Assembly (NCBI RefSeq): GCF_028369295.1 | Contig: NZ_JAQMYP010000047.1 | Coordinates: 1 to 64,000 of the forward strand | Direction of reading: 5' to 3' | Source: Streptomyces sp. HD | GTDB taxonomy: Bacteria > Actinomycetota > Actinomycetes > Streptomycetales > Streptomycetaceae | DNA: 64,000 nucleotides | Shown here: one piece after another, positions 34,536 through 43,973 of the stretch | How the letters are laid out: the number at the start of each line of letters is the position of its first letter | How positions within the stretch are numbered: position 1 is the stretch's first letter | Made by a program: the position numbers and the translations under genes | Notes under the pieces: model-generated | Told to the model about the DNA's origin: nothing | What the model saw: the letters and a program-made list of their open reading frames with translations, nothing else | Databases searched by the model: none

Positions 34536-34772
34536 TCAGGCGTCGGGGATGTCTGCCTTGGCGCGGATGAGGGTCTCGCGGCTGACGATGACGATGCGCT
34601 CGTAGTCGGCGCGGGCGGCATCGGCAGGCAGTTCCGGCTCAAGCGCCTCGGTGGCCTCGGTGCCGATGACGGCGAAATTGCCGTCGCTGAGCTCGAAAAC
34701 GTCCGGGCAGTTGGCTCCTGAGTTACTGCCTCGGGCGCTTGGCGGCACACCGATGCGGCGCACGATTTTCAA
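34536..34772 (-). CDS. Small conserved Streptomyces protein
   Basis: This 78-residue protein (ATG 34772) has the N-terminus MKIVRRIGVPPSARGSNSG and a folded core FELSDGNFAVIGTEATEAL followed by IVIVSRETLIRAKADIPDA. I recognise it as a lineage-specific family found near DUF6082-type genes but know no function. Its length and complete end argue for a real gene. Confidence 0.65.
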   Translation of the reverse strand: MKIVRRIGVPPSARGSNSGANCPDVFELSDGNFAVIGTEATEALEPELPADAARADYERIVIVSRETLIRAKADIPDA

Positions 34773-34923
34773 GGGTTACCGTTCCTTACCGGTCTGGGCA
34801 CAGTGGTGGGAACAGAACCTACTGGAACGGTACTGGCTTTGGCGGGTCGTTGGTGGCGGCCGGAGCAAAAGTCACCCACTCGTGTCCTCGGAGCGGCAGT
34901 TGATCGGCGACGTGGTAGCGGCT

Positions 34924-34988
34924 GTCAAGACGTGATTGTGCCCGTCAAGACATGGTTGTGCCCGTCAAGACGTGGTTGTCCCCGTCAA
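34924..34988. repeat. 20-bp tandem repeat array
   Basis: Three copies of a 20-bp unit (GTCAAGACGTGATTGTGCCC and variants) start exactly at 34924, 34944 and 34964. A partial fourth copy starts at 34984 and overlaps the stop codon of the DUF6082 gene. Copies differ at one to three positions. Confidence 0.92.
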
Positions 34989-35530
34989 TCGGACGGCGGC
35001 TCACCCACCACCCACCACTCGTCCGTATCGGCCTCGTCGAGGTCCCTGACCAGGCCGTCGACCATGCGTCCGATGCCGGCTTCCTCCGAGGACTCGTGCA
35101 GGGTCGCGCGCTGCGCCTTCGACGCCTCCCAGTATTCGCGGAACACGGGGCTCTGAAAGAATTCGCGCAGATATTCGTACAGCTCCTCGCGATTCAGGAT
35201 TCCCGCACGATAAAGGTGGTAGAGGTGGACGTACCACGCGTTGGCGTAGAAGAACTGGCGTCGCTTCTCCGCCGGGATGCTCTTGTCGTAGGTGTCGATC
35301 ACGGCGGCCAGTGACGGATCGTCGATCGCCCTGGCCAGTAGCTCCCAGTGCATCCGCTGCTGATGGGCCAACGCCTTGCGGCGGACCGCCAGCTCCTCAA
35401 GTGCCAGTCGCCGCTCCTCCAGCCGTGTCGCGTCGCGACGACGCTGACGCGATGCCAGCGTCGCTGTGGCGAGCAGCAGGCTGAGTGCGGCGGAGCCCAG
35501 CCTCCTCGCCGAGTGCTTCCGTGTGACCAT
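34985..35530 (-). CDS. DUF6082 protein
   Basis: This 181-residue Streptomyces protein has an N-terminal hydrophobic segment (AALSLLLATATLAS), so it may be membrane-anchored. A charged helical region follows (RQRRRDATRLEERRLALEEL), then the conserved core AVIDTYDKSIPAEKRRQFFYANAWYVHLYHLYRAG and REFFQSPVFREYWEASKAQR. The domain is common in Streptomyces, often next to HTH regulators, but its job is unknown. ATG 35530 is clear. Its 3' end carries part of the 20-bp repeat array. Confidence 0.8.
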   Translation of the reverse strand: MVTRKHSARRLGSAALSLLLATATLASRQRRRDATRLEERRLALEELAVRRKALAHQQRMHWELLARAIDDPSLAAVIDTYDKSIPAEKRRQFFYANAWYVHLYHLYRAGILNREELYEYLREFFQSPVFREYWEASKAQRATLHESSEEAGIGRMVDGLVRDLDEADTDEWWVVGEPPSD

Positions 35531-35852
35531 GTCAACTACCCCCGATCAGGCGGCCGTCCGCCGGTCGTCGGGGTGCGGGTCGACGGGAGGGGACCGGCGA
35601 GCGGTGGGCGGCGCTTGCCGTCTCCCAGAATGCCGAGCGGCTCTGATCGGCGGGGAGGCGGAGAGGAGGCGCACAGAGGGAAGCGAGGGTCGCACGCTCC
35701 GGCGCCTTGACCAACGTCTGCCCGGCAAGTGCTGCTAACAATCGTTCACTTCGCGGTGATTATTCCGGCTCGTATCCTGGGTCGGCATTCAATCCTCGTA
35801 CACGCGCCGAGCCGCGAGCCGGTGCACCCGTCGGCGTGAGAAAGGTCGCACG
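35531..35852. other. 322-bp intergenic region upstream of the COG0523 gene
   Basis: It lies between two divergent genes. I looked for a zinc (Zur-type TGAAAATGATTTTCA) box because COG0523 genes are often zinc-regulated, and did not find a convincing one. TTGACC at 35707 and TAACAA at 35736 are too far apart for a good promoter pair. Confidence 0.4.
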
Positions 35853-36953
35853 TTGAGTCAGCCGAGCCCTGGTCCGCAGCAGATTCCGGTCGTCGTACTC
35901 GCCGGATTCCTCGGCTCCGGCAAGACCACCCTCCTCAACCACCTCCTCCACCGCAGCGGAGGCACCCGTATCGGCGCCATCGTCAACGACTTCGGCGCCA
36001 TCGAGATCGACGCCATGGCCGTCGCCGGCGCACTCGGCGACTCCACCGTCTCCCTCGGCAACGGCTGTCTGTGCTGCGCGGTCGACGCCAGTGAGCTGGA
36101 CGTCTACCTGGAGCGGCTCGCCCACCCCGCCACCGGCATCGACGTCATCGTCATCGAGGCCAGCGGGCTCGCCGAGCCGCAGGAGCTCGTGCGCATGGTG
36201 CTCGCCAGTGAGCATCAGGGCATCGTGTACGGCGGTCTCGTCGAGGTCGTCGACGCCGCCGAGTTCGCCGACACGCGCGCCAAGCACCCCGAGGTCGACC
36301 GGCACCTCGCCCTCGCCGACCTCGTCGTGGTCAACAAGCTCGACCGGGCGGCGGACGGCGAGCGGGTCCTCGGACTGGTCCGCGATCTCGCCGAACGCGC
36401 CGCCGTCGTCCCCGCCACCTACGGCCGTATCGACCCCGAGTTCCTCTTCGACTGTCGGCCCAGCGAGGAGCGCATCGGGCAGCTGTCCTTCGACGACCTG
36501 CACGAGCACACCGGCGACGGCGCCGACGGAACCGAAGGCGACGACCACCACGGTCATCTGCACACCGCCTACGACAGCCTGTCCTTCGTCTCCGAACCGC
36601 CTCTCGACCCGCGCCGGCTGATGGCGTTCCTGGACAGCAGGCCGGAGGGGCTGTACCGGATCAAGGGATACGTCGACTTCGGCCCGTACGACGCCGCGAA
36701 CCGTTACGCCGTGCACGCCGTCGGGCCCTTCTTGCGCTTCTACCCGGAACCGTGGCCCGGCACCGGCACCGAAGCCGGCACCTGCCTCACCCAGCTCGTC
36801 CTCATCGGCTCCGGCATCGACTCCACCGCCCTGGCCAAGGAACTGGAGGCGTGCAAGAGCGACGCCCCACACGCCGACGAGCACGGCATGTGGGGCGTCC
36901 TGCGCTACGTACAAGACCCTGACGAGCAGGGCCTCGACGACCTGTCGGCCTAG
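35853..36953 (+). CDS. COG0523/CobW-type metal-handling GTPase
   Basis: This 366-residue P-loop GTPase of the COG0523 family probably acts as a metal chaperone. The P-loop GSGKTT is at residues 21-26, the metal-binding CLCC lies in SLGNGCLCCAVD, and NKLD gives guanine specificity. A His-rich loop (DDHHGHLHTAYD, about residues 230-241) may bind metal. The C-terminal CobW_C domain (RIKGYVDFG...YAVHAVGPFLRF) is intact. TTG 35853 is the start, 7 bp after AAAGG. Its TAG shares the CTAG tetranucleotide with the stop of the convergent parC gene. Confidence 0.9.
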   Translation: MSQPSPGPQQIPVVVLAGFLGSGKTTLLNHLLHRSGGTRIGAIVNDFGAIEIDAMAVAGALGDSTVSLGNGCLCCAVDASELDVYLERLAHPATGIDVIVIEASGLAEPQELVRMVLASEHQGIVYGGLVEVVDAAEFADTRAKHPEVDRHLALADLVVVNKLDRAADGERVLGLVRDLAERAAVVPATYGRIDPEFLFDCRPSEERIGQLSFDDLHEHTGDGADGTEGDDHHGHLHTAYDSLSFVSEPPLDPRRLMAFLDSRPEGLYRIKGYVDFGPYDAANRYAVHAVGPFLRFYPEPWPGTGTEAGTCLTQLVLIGSGIDSTALAKELEACKSDAPHADEHGMWGVLRYVQDPDEQGLDDLSA

Positions 36954-39406
36954 ACCGGCCCGGCCACCACCGACACCGTCTTGGGCAGTGAGACGCCCGA
37001 GCCGTCGCGGCGCGGGTCCATGTCCGGGAGCTCGGCCGGGGTGCCGTTCTTCTGCGCGGCGCGAGCCGGAGTGGGGCCCGCCCAGGCCAGGGCCAGACAG
37101 TCCTCGCCCTTCAGGAACCGCTGGCAGCGGACGCCGCCGGTGGCGCGGCCCTTGCGGGGGTACTGGTCGAACGGGGTCAGCTTGGCCGTCGTCTGGACGG
37201 AGTCGTCCAGCGTGCCGCGCGAGCCCGCGACGGTGAAGACCACCGCGTCGACCGCCGGATCCACCGCGGTGAAGGAGATGACCTTCGCGCCCTCGGTGAG
37301 CTTGATGCCCGCCATGCCGCCGGCGGGCCGGCCCTGCGGGCGGACCTGCGCGGCCTGGTAGCGCAGCAGCTGCGCGTCGTCCGTGATGAAGACCAGGTCC
37401 TCCTCACCGGTGCGCAGCTCGACCGCGCCGACGATCCGGTCACCCTCCTTGAGGGTGATGACCTCCAATTCCTCCTTGTTGGACGGATAGTCGGGCACCA
37501 CCCGCTTGACGACGCCCTGTTCCGTGCCGAGGGCCAGGCCAGGGGAGGACTCGTCGAGCGTGGCCAGGCAGACGACGGTCTCGCCGTCCGTCAGCGAGAC
37601 GAACTCCGACAGCGGTGCGCCGCCCGCGAGGTTGGGTCTCGACGCCGTCTCCGGCAGCTGCGGCAGATCGACGACGTTGATCCGCAGCAGACGGCCCGTG
37701 GACGTCACCGCGCCCACCTCGCCGCGGGCCGTGGCCGGCACCGCCGAGACGACCACGTCGTGCTTGGAACGCCTCGCCTCGCCGTCCTCCGCGAACGGGT
37801 CGCCGTTCGCCGTACGGGCCAGCAGACCCGTCGAGGACAGCAGCACCCGGCACGGGTCGTCCGCCACCTGCAGCGGTACGGCGGCCACCGGTGAGCCCGC
37901 CGTCTCCAGCAGGACCGTGCGCCGCTCGGTGCCGAACTTCTTGGCCACCACGGCCAGTTCGGACGAGACCAGCTTGCGCAGCTCCGCGTCCGAATCCAGG
38001 ATCCGGGTCAGCTCGGCGATCTCCTCGTTGAGCCGGTCCTTCTCCGTCTCCAGCTCGATGCGGTCGTACTTGGTGAGTCGGCGCAGCGGCGTGTCGAGGA
38101 TGTACTGGGTCTGGACCTCGGACAGGGAGAAGCGCTCCATCAGGCGCTGCTTGGCCTGTGCGCTGTTGTCGCTGGAGCGGATCAGACGGATGACCTCGTC
38201 GATGTCCACCAGCGCGGTGAGCAGGCCCTCGACCAGGTGAAGGCGGTCGCGTCGCTTGCTGCGGCGGAACTCGCTGCGACGCCGTACGACCTCGAAGCGG
38301 TGGTCGAGGTAGACCTCCAGGAGCTCCTTGAGACCCAGGGTGAGGGGCTGGCCGTCGACCAGAGCGACGTTGTTGATACCGAAGGACTCCTCCATCGGCG
38401 TCAGCTTGTACAGCTGCTCCAGGACCGCCTCCGGCACGAAGCCGTTCTTGATCTCGATGACCAGGCGCAGACCGTGCTCGCGGTCGGTGAGGTCCTTCAC
38501 GTCGGCGATGCCCTGGAGCTTCTTCGAGCCGACCAGGTCCTTGATCTTGGCGATGACCTTCTCCGGGCCGACCGTGAACGGCAGCTCGGTGACGACCAGA
38601 CCCTTGCGCCGGGCGGTCACGGTCTCGACCTCGACCGTGGCGCGGATCTTGAAGGTGCCGCGTCCCGTCTCGTAGGCGTCCCGGATGCCGGAGAGGCCGA
38701 CGATCCGGCCGCCGGTGGGCAGGTCGGGGCCGGGGACGTGCTTCATCAGCGTGTCCAGATCCGCGTTCGGGTGGCGGATCAGATGGCGGGCGGCCGAGAT
38801 GACCTCGGCGAGGTTGTGCGGCGGCATGTTCGTGGCCATGCCGACGGCGATGCCGGAGGAGCCGTTGACGAGGAGGTTCGGGAAGGCGGCGGGCAGGGCC
38901 GAGGGCTCCCGCTCCTGGCCGTCGTAGTTGGCGACGAAGTCGACCGTGTCCTCGTCGATCGACTCGGTCATCAGGCTCGTCGCCGCGGCCTGCCGGCACT
39001 CGGTGTACCGCATGGCGGCCGGCGGGTCGTCGTTGCCCAGCGAGCCGAAGTTGCCGTGGCCGTCGACCAGCGGGACGCGCATCGAGAAGGGCTGGGCCAT
39101 GCGCACCAGGGCGTCGTAGATGGACGCGTCGCCGTGCGGGTGCAACTTACCCATGACCTCGCCGACGACGCGGGCGCACTTCACATAGCCGCGGTCGGGG
39201 CGCAGGCCCATCTCGTTCATCTGGTAGACGATGCGGCGATGCACGGGCTTCAAGCCGTCACGGGCGTCCGGCAGGGCGCGGGAGTAGATGACCGAGTAGG
39301 CGTACTCAAGGAAGGAGCCCTGCATCTCGTCGACGACGTCGATGTCGAGGATCTTCTCCTCGTACGAGTCGTCGGGCGGCGGGGTCTTCGTGCTGCGGCG
39401 GGCCAT
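36950..39406 (-). CDS. parC: DNA topoisomerase IV subunit A
   Basis: This 818-residue type IIA topoisomerase A subunit cleaves and religates DNA with ParE. The catalytic Tyr is Tyr134 in AAMRYTE. The N-terminal [17 protein letters not shown] and [14 protein letters not shown] are typical. In the quinolone-resistance region [10 protein letters not shown], the position of E. coli GyrA Ser83 is Ala94 while Asp98 is kept; Ala there is natural in several actinobacteria. The C-terminal beta-pinwheel follows from about residue 520. ATG 39406 follows AGAAGGAG. Its stop shares CTAG with the COG0523 gene stop. Confidence 0.95.
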   Translation of the reverse strand: MARRSTKTPPPDDSYEEKILDIDVVDEMQGSFLEYAYSVIYSRALPDARDGLKPVHRRIVYQMNEMGLRPDRGYVKCARVVGEVMGKLHPHGDASIYDALVRMAQPFSMRVPLVDGHGNFGSLGNDDPPAAMRYTECRQAAATSLMTESIDEDTVDFVANYDGQEREPSALPAAFPNLLVNGSSGIAVGMATNMPPHNLAEVISAARHLIRHPNADLDTLMKHVPGPDLPTGGRIVGLSGIRDAYETGRGTFKIRATVEVETVTARRKGLVVTELPFTVGPEKVIAKIKDLVGSKKLQGIADVKDLTDREHGLRLVIEIKNGFVPEAVLEQLYKLTPMEESFGINNVALVDGQPLTLGLKELLEVYLDHRFEVVRRRSEFRRSKRRDRLHLVEGLLTALVDIDEVIRLIRSSDNSAQAKQRLMERFSLSEVQTQYILDTPLRRLTKYDRIELETEKDRLNEEIAELTRILDSDAELRKLVSSELAVVAKKFGTERRTVLLETAGSPVAAVPLQVADDPCRVLLSSTGLLARTANGDPFAEDGEARRSKHDVVVSAVPATARGEVGAVTSTGRLLRINVVDLPQLPETASRPNLAGGAPLSEFVSLTDGETVVCLATLDESSPGLALGTEQGVVKRVVPDYPSNKEELEVITLKEGDRIVGAVELRTGEEDLVFITDDAQLLRYQAAQVRPQGRPAGGMAGIKLTEGAKVISFTAVDPAVDAVVFTVAGSRGTLDDSVQTTAKLTPFDQYPRKGRATGGVRCQRFLKGEDCLALAWAGPTPARAAQKNGTPAELPDMDPRRDGSGVSLPKTVSVVAGPV

Positions 39407-39887
39407 CGCTGCCGGCTCCTTCTGTCTTCTGGTCGCGCGAGCGTTTGACGGGTCTGACGCGGACCATTGTGGACCGCGGCACTGACAACCACCGACCAGG
39501 ACCCGTTGTTGGGCTCGCGGCCGGGGTCCGAGAAGTGTCGCCGACGCCCCTGCTCCTGCGCGCGCATCCGATGCAGAGACGCGCACGGATCCATGGCGGC
39601 AAGTCCGCGCCGCGCGACCGTTCACTCCCCGGAGTGATCGCAGGGTACCGGCCCGCCGCCGTGGACGAGGGGCGCGGCGGCCGACCGGGCACTCGTCGGG
39701 GAGGTCGGAGGCGACGTGCCGGAGCGCCCTCCCGCGCAGCTGCCCCGGTCCACGTTCGCCGTCGTACCGGCACGGCGTTCTGACCGGGAACTTCGCCGAC
39801 CCTTCGGACGCTGCATACAGTGGCAGGAACTTTAAGCCGAACTGCTCGGCACAACGCAGTGCACGCGACCGGAAGGACACCTTGCCC
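39407..39887. promoter_or_regulatory. 481-bp divergent region between parC and the M16 peptidase operon
   Basis: The region must contain both promoters. It is GC-rich and no convincing -35/-10 pair was found. GGAAGGA at 39871-39877 is the likely ribosome-binding site of the M16 gene. No known RNA was recognised. Confidence 0.4.
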
Positions 39888-41231
39888 ATGGGTCACACGG
39901 CCACACCGGAGGCACAATCCGGCGGCCTCACCGCGACGGAGCACCGCCTGGCCAACGGCCTGCGTGTGGTGCTCTCCGAGGACCACCTCACGCCGGTCGC
40001 CGCGGTCTGTCTCTGGTACGACGTCGGCTCCCGCCACGAGGTCAAGGGCCGTACCGGACTCGCCCACCTCTTCGAGCACCTGATGTTCCAGGGCTCCAGC
40101 AGCGTGAAGGGCACGGGTCACTTCGAGCTCGTCCAGGGCGCGGGCGGCTCGCCGAACGGCACCACCAGCTTCGAGCGCACCAACTACTTCGAGACCATGC
40201 CCGCCCATCAGCTGGAGCTCGCGCTGTGGCTGGAGGCCGACCGGATGGGCAGCCTGCTGGTGGCGCTCGACGAGGAGGGCCTGGAGAACCAGCGGGACGT
40301 CGTCAAGAACGAGCGCCGCCAGCGCTACGACAACGTCCCCTACGGCACCGCCTTCGAGAAGCTGACCGCGCTGTCGTACCCGGACGGACACCCGTACCAC
40401 CACACGCCGATCGGCTCGATGGCCGACCTGGACGCGGCCAGCCTGGAGGACGCGCGCGCGTTCTTCCGCACCTACTACGCGCCGAACAACGCCGTGTTGT
40501 CCATCGTCGGCGACATCGACCCGGAGCAGACGCTCGCCTGGGTCGAGAAGTACTTCGGCTCCATCCCGGCCCACGACGGCAAGCCCGAGCCGCGCGACGG
40601 CTCGCTGCCCGACATCATCGGTGAGCAGCTGCGCGAGGTCGTCGAGGAGAACGTGCCCGCGCGCGCCATGATGGCCGCCTACCGGCTCCCGCAGGACGGC
40701 ACGCGCGAGTGCGACGCCGTCGACCTGGCGCTGACCGTCCTCGGCGGCGGCGAGTCCTCCCGCCTCTACAACCGCCTCGTCCGCCGCGACCGTACGGCCG
40801 TCGCGGCCGGCTTCGGCCTGCTGCGCCTGGCCGGGGCGCCCTCCCTGGGCTGGCTGGACGTGAAGACCTCCGGCGACGTGGAGGTCCCCGTCATCGAGAC
40901 GGCCGTCGACGAGGAGCTCGCCCGCTTCGCGCAGGACGGCCCCACCGCCGAGGAGATGGAGCGCGCCCAGGCCCAGCTGGAGCGCGAGTGGCTGGACCGG
41001 CTCGGCACGGTCGCGGGCCGCGCAGACGAACTGTGCCGGTTCGCCGTCCTGTTCGGCGACCCCCAGCTCGCCTTCACCGCCGTACAGCGCGTCCTCGACG
41101 TCACCGCCGAGGAGGTCCAGGCGATCGCCAAGGCCCGCCTGCGCCCCGACAACCGCGCGGTGCTCGTCTACGAGCCGACCGCAGCCGAGGCCGACGAGAC
41201 CACCGACGAGAACGAGGAGTCGGCGCAGTGA
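39888..41231 (+). CDS. M16 zinc metallopeptidase, active subunit
   Basis: This 447-residue peptidase of the pitrilysin family has the inverted zinc motif HLFEH: His60, Glu63-His64. A distal Glu ligand is probably in ENQRDVVKNERRQRYDN. Such enzymes degrade small proteins and peptides; related pairs act in a chamber. ATG 39888 follows GGAAGGA, and an in-frame TTG is at 39882. Its stop overlaps the GTG of a second M16 gene by 4 bp, so the two subunits are co-translated. Confidence 0.92.
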   Translation: MGHTATPEAQSGGLTATEHRLANGLRVVLSEDHLTPVAAVCLWYDVGSRHEVKGRTGLAHLFEHLMFQGSSSVKGTGHFELVQGAGGSPNGTTSFERTNYFETMPAHQLELALWLEADRMGSLLVALDEEGLENQRDVVKNERRQRYDNVPYGTAFEKLTALSYPDGHPYHHTPIGSMADLDAASLEDARAFFRTYYAPNNAVLSIVGDIDPEQTLAWVEKYFGSIPAHDGKPEPRDGSLPDIIGEQLREVVEENVPARAMMAAYRLPQDGTRECDAVDLALTVLGGGESSRLYNRLVRRDRTAVAAGFGLLRLAGAPSLGWLDVKTSGDVEVPVIETAVDEELARFAQDGPTAEEMERAQAQLEREWLDRLGTVAGRADELCRFAVLFGDPQLAFTAVQRVLDVTAEEVQAIAKARLRPDNRAVLVYEPTAAEADETTDENEESAQ

Positions 41232-42616
41232 CCGAGCTCGCCAGCATGGACTTCCACCCGCAGCCCCAGGCCGGCGCGGCCCGGCCCTGGGCGTTCCCGG
41301 CGCCCGAGCGCGGCAAGCTGGACAACGGCCTGACGGTCCTGAGCTGCCACCGCCCCGGCCAGCAGGTCATCGCCGTCGAGGTGCTCCTGGACACGCCCCT
41401 GGACGCCGAGCCGAAGGGCCTGGACGGCATCGCCACGATCATGGCGCGCGCCTTCTCGGAGGGCACCGACAAGCACACCGCCGAAGAGTTCGCCGCCGAG
41501 CTAGAGCGCTGCGGTGCCACCCTCGACGCCTACGCCGACCACTCCGGTGTGCGCGTCAGCCTCGAAGTGCCCGTCTCCCGTCTGGCCAAGGCGCTGGGTC
41601 TGCTCGCCGACGCCCTCAGGGCGCCCGCGTTCGCGGACGCCGAGGTCGAGCGCCTGGTGCGCAACCGGCTCGACGAGATCCCGCACGAGCTGGCCAACCC
41701 CTCGCGCCGTGCCGCCAAGGAGCTCTCCAAGGAGCTGTTCCCGGCTACCTCGCGCATGTCCCGCCCGCGCCAGGGCACCGAGGAGACGGTCGGCAACATC
41801 GACTCGGCGGCCGTACGCGCCTTCTACGAGCGGCATGTCCGGCCGGCCACGTCCACCGCGGTGGTCGTCGGCGACCTCACCGGCGTCGACCTCGACGCCC
41901 TGCTCGGCGACACCCTGGGCGCCTGGACCGGTTCCCCGGCCGAGCCGCGGCCGGTCCCGCCGGTGACCGCGGACGACACCGGCCGCGTAGTCATCGTGGA
42001 CCGCCCCGGAGCCGTCCAGACGCAGCTGCTGATCGGCCGGATCGGCCCGGACCGGCACGACCGCGTGTGGCCCGCGCAGGTGCTCGGCACGTACTGCCTC
42101 GGCGGCACCCTCACCTCCCGCCTGGACAAAGTCCTGCGCGAGGAGAAGGGCTACACCTACGGCGTGCGCGCCTTCGGGCAGGTCCTGCGCTCCGCCCCGG
42201 ACGGCACGGGCGCGTCGATGCTCGCCATCAGCGGTTCCGTCGACACCCCGAACACCGGCCCGGCCCTGGACGACCTCTGGAAGGTCCTGCGCGGCGTCGC
42301 CGGCGAGGGGCTCACCGACGCCGAGCGGGACTTCGCCGTACAGAACCTCGTCGGGGTGGCGCCGCTGAAGTACGAGACCGCCGCGTCCGTGGCGAACACC
42401 CTGGCCGACCAGGTCGAGCAGCACCTGCCCGACGACTACCAGGCGAAGCTGTACCAGCAGTTGGCCGCGACCGGCACCGTCGAGGCCACCGCCGCGGCCG
42501 TGAGCGCCTTCCCGGTGGACCGACTGGTGACGATCCTCGTCGGTGACGCCGCCGAGATCCGCGGGCCCGTCGAGGCCCTCGGCATCGGCGAAGTCACCGT
42601 CGTGGCGGCCGAATAG
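41228..42616 (+). CDS. M16 family peptidase, probable inactive partner subunit
   Basis: This 462-residue M16-fold protein (DNGLTVLSCHRPGQQVIAVEV, GVRVSLEVPVSRLAKALGLL, EEKGYTYGVRAFGQVL) lacks the HxxEH motif: the equivalent region is GIATIMARAFSEG. It is therefore likely the non-catalytic subunit of a heterodimer with the gene just upstream, as in mitochondrial processing peptidase-like pairs. GTG 41228 overlaps the upstream TGA. A hairpin terminator follows. Confidence 0.9.
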   Translation: MTELASMDFHPQPQAGAARPWAFPAPERGKLDNGLTVLSCHRPGQQVIAVEVLLDTPLDAEPKGLDGIATIMARAFSEGTDKHTAEEFAAELERCGATLDAYADHSGVRVSLEVPVSRLAKALGLLADALRAPAFADAEVERLVRNRLDEIPHELANPSRRAAKELSKELFPATSRMSRPRQGTEETVGNIDSAAVRAFYERHVRPATSTAVVVGDLTGVDLDALLGDTLGAWTGSPAEPRPVPPVTADDTGRVVIVDRPGAVQTQLLIGRIGPDRHDRVWPAQVLGTYCLGGTLTSRLDKVLREEKGYTYGVRAFGQVLRSAPDGTGASMLAISGSVDTPNTGPALDDLWKVLRGVAGEGLTDAERDFAVQNLVGVAPLKYETAASVANTLADQVEQHLPDDYQAKLYQQLAATGTVEATAAAVSAFPVDRLVTILVGDAAEIRGPVEALGIGEVTVVAAE

Positions 42617-42651
42617 AGGACAGGCACGGCGCCGGGCGACGGCACGCGCGC

Positions 42652-42687
42652 AGGGGCCCTGGTGACTCACCGGTCACCGGGGCCCCT
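42652..42687 (+). terminator. Terminator after the M16 operon
   Basis: AGGGGCCCTGGTGA (42652-42665) pairs with TCACCGGGGCCCCT (42674-42687), a 14-bp stem with one G-U pair and an 8-base loop. It is followed by TTTA, so it is close to a canonical intrinsic terminator. Confidence 0.85.
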
Positions 42688-42791
42688 TTATGCCCGAATT
42701 AGGGGAGAGGTTGCCTGTCTGGTCTGTGGGATGCGCTACAAAACCCGTGATCCGTTTGGGGATTGAAAGATGTCCCGTTTAGCGTCTTCCG

Positions 42792-42836
42792 GGCTGTCCG
42801 TCAGGCAGTGCGCCGCGCCCGCGGCACCGGACAGCC
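42792..42836 (+). other. Leader hairpin upstream of the riboswitch
   Basis: GGCTGTCC (42792-42799) and GGACAGCC (42829-42836) are perfect 8-bp complements flanking a GC-rich loop, directly before the ydaO-type element. It may be a leader structure or part of the control region. Confidence 0.5.
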
Positions 42837-42980
42837 ATCGCCGAGTCCCCGTACGGCGCGAGCCAGGGGAGCCGGGGACCCATCGAAGTCCCTGGGGTGA
42901 ATCGGACGCCCGCGCGACCGCGAGGGGGCCCGTAGGAGACCTTCCTGCTCCGAACCCGTCAGCTAACCCGGTAGGCGAGA
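42836..42980 (+). ncRNA. c-di-AMP riboswitch (ydaO/yuaA class)
   Basis: The leader of the M23 gene carries hallmark ydaO elements in order: CGAGTCCCCGTACGGCGCGA, GCCGGGGACCC, TGGGGTGAATC, GGAGACCTTCCTGCTCCGAA and CCCGTCAGCTAACCCGGTAG. Such riboswitches bind c-di-AMP and usually turn off cell-wall-remodelling and osmolyte genes. It ends about 25 bp before the M23 start. Whether it acts on transcription or translation is not visible. Confidence 0.85.
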
Positions 42981-43004
42981 GGGAAGGAAAGGACCAGCCT
43001 CTAC

Positions 43005-43790
43005 ATGGCGTTCACCTGCGCCACCGGGAAGAACCGCGCCTCCGGGAAGCATCGTCGTCCCGGCCGGTTCGAGCGCACCACCGCCCGCGCGGCGGGCGTC
43101 GCCGCTCTCACCGCCACCGGTGTCATAGGCACTCTGGCCGCTCCGGCGCTTGCCGCCGAACCCGCCGCCGAGCAGACCGGCCTCATCCCGGTCATCACCA
43201 TCGACAACTCGATCGCCGACCAGATCGCCGACCAGGCGGCTGCGCAGGAGGAGGCGGCCCAGGAGGCCGCGGCCCTGAAGAAGGCCGCCGAGGAGGCCGC
43301 GCGCAAGAAGGCGGCCGAGAAGGCCAAGCAGGAGCGTGAGGCCAAGGAGCGCGCCGCCCGCGAGGCCGAGCGCAAGCGGCTGCTGTCGTACGTCGCCCCG
43401 ATAGCCGGCTCGTACATATCCACGGGCTACAAGGCCGGCGGCGCCGTCTGGTCCTCCGGCAGCCACACCGGCGTCGACTTCCACGCCGCCAGCGGCACCT
43501 CCGTGCACGCGGTCGCCTCCGGCACCGTCGTGGAGGCCGGCTGGGGCGGGTCGTACGGCAACCAGATCGTGATCAAGATGAACGACGGTACGTACACCCA
43601 GTACGGCCATCTATCGTCCATCGGCGTCTCGGTCGGTCAGACCGTCACCCCGGGCCAGCAGATCGGCCTGTCCGGCGCCACCGGCAACGTCACCGGCCCG
43701 CACCTGCACTTCGAGGCGCGGACCTCGCCGGAGTACGGCTCCGACATCGACCCCGTCGCGTACCTGCGCTCGCACGGCGTGAACATCTGA
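43005..43790 (+). CDS. Secreted M23 (LytM-type) endopeptidase with a coiled coil
   Basis: This 261-residue protein is predicted to be exported and to cut peptidoglycan cross-bridges. An unusually long n-region is followed by a hydrophobic core (AAGVAALTATGVIGTLAAPALA, cleavage near residue 51). Residues 70-126 form an Ala/Lys/Glu-rich coiled coil. The M23 domain (residues 128-261) has zinc ligands His154 and Asp158 (SHTGVDF) and His235 (HLHF), so it should be active. Synthesis is probably governed by the c-di-AMP riboswitch, which fits control of cell-wall growth. Confidence 0.93.
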   Translation: MAFTCATGKNRASGKHRRPGRFERTTARAAGVAALTATGVIGTLAAPALAAEPAAEQTGLIPVITIDNSIADQIADQAAAQEEAAQEAAALKKAAEEAARKKAAEKAKQEREAKERAAREAERKRLLSYVAPIAGSYISTGYKAGGAVWSSGSHTGVDFHAASGTSVHAVASGTVVEAGWGGSYGNQIVIKMNDGTYTQYGHLSSIGVSVGQTVTPGQQIGLSGATGNVTGPHLHFEARTSPEYGSDIDPVAYLRSHGVNI

Positions 43791-43805
43791 CACGCACGCC
43801 CCTCG

Positions 43806-43832
43806 AAGCCCCGGCTCCCCGAGCCGGGGCTT
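43806..43832 (+). terminator. Terminator of the M23 gene
   Basis: AAGCCCCGGCTC (43806-43817) pairs with GAGCCGGGGCTT (43821-43832) around a CCC loop, followed by a short T-rich end. This is a perfect 12-bp stem 16 bp after the stop. Confidence 0.9.
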
Positions 43833-43973
43833 TCGGCGTTTCGGAGACGATCGGCTGACCAAAAAATATCCATGGATTCCGGCCCGCCGTCGGAAATTCC
43901 GGCCGGTTGCAATAGAGTCACTGAACACACGTCATTCGTCGACGTTTCACGGGGATTAAGGCGGAGGTCGGTC

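Noticed and set aside
35707-35741. TTGACC/TAACAA as a promoter for the COG0523 gene
   Set aside because: Spacing of 23 bp is outside the normal range.
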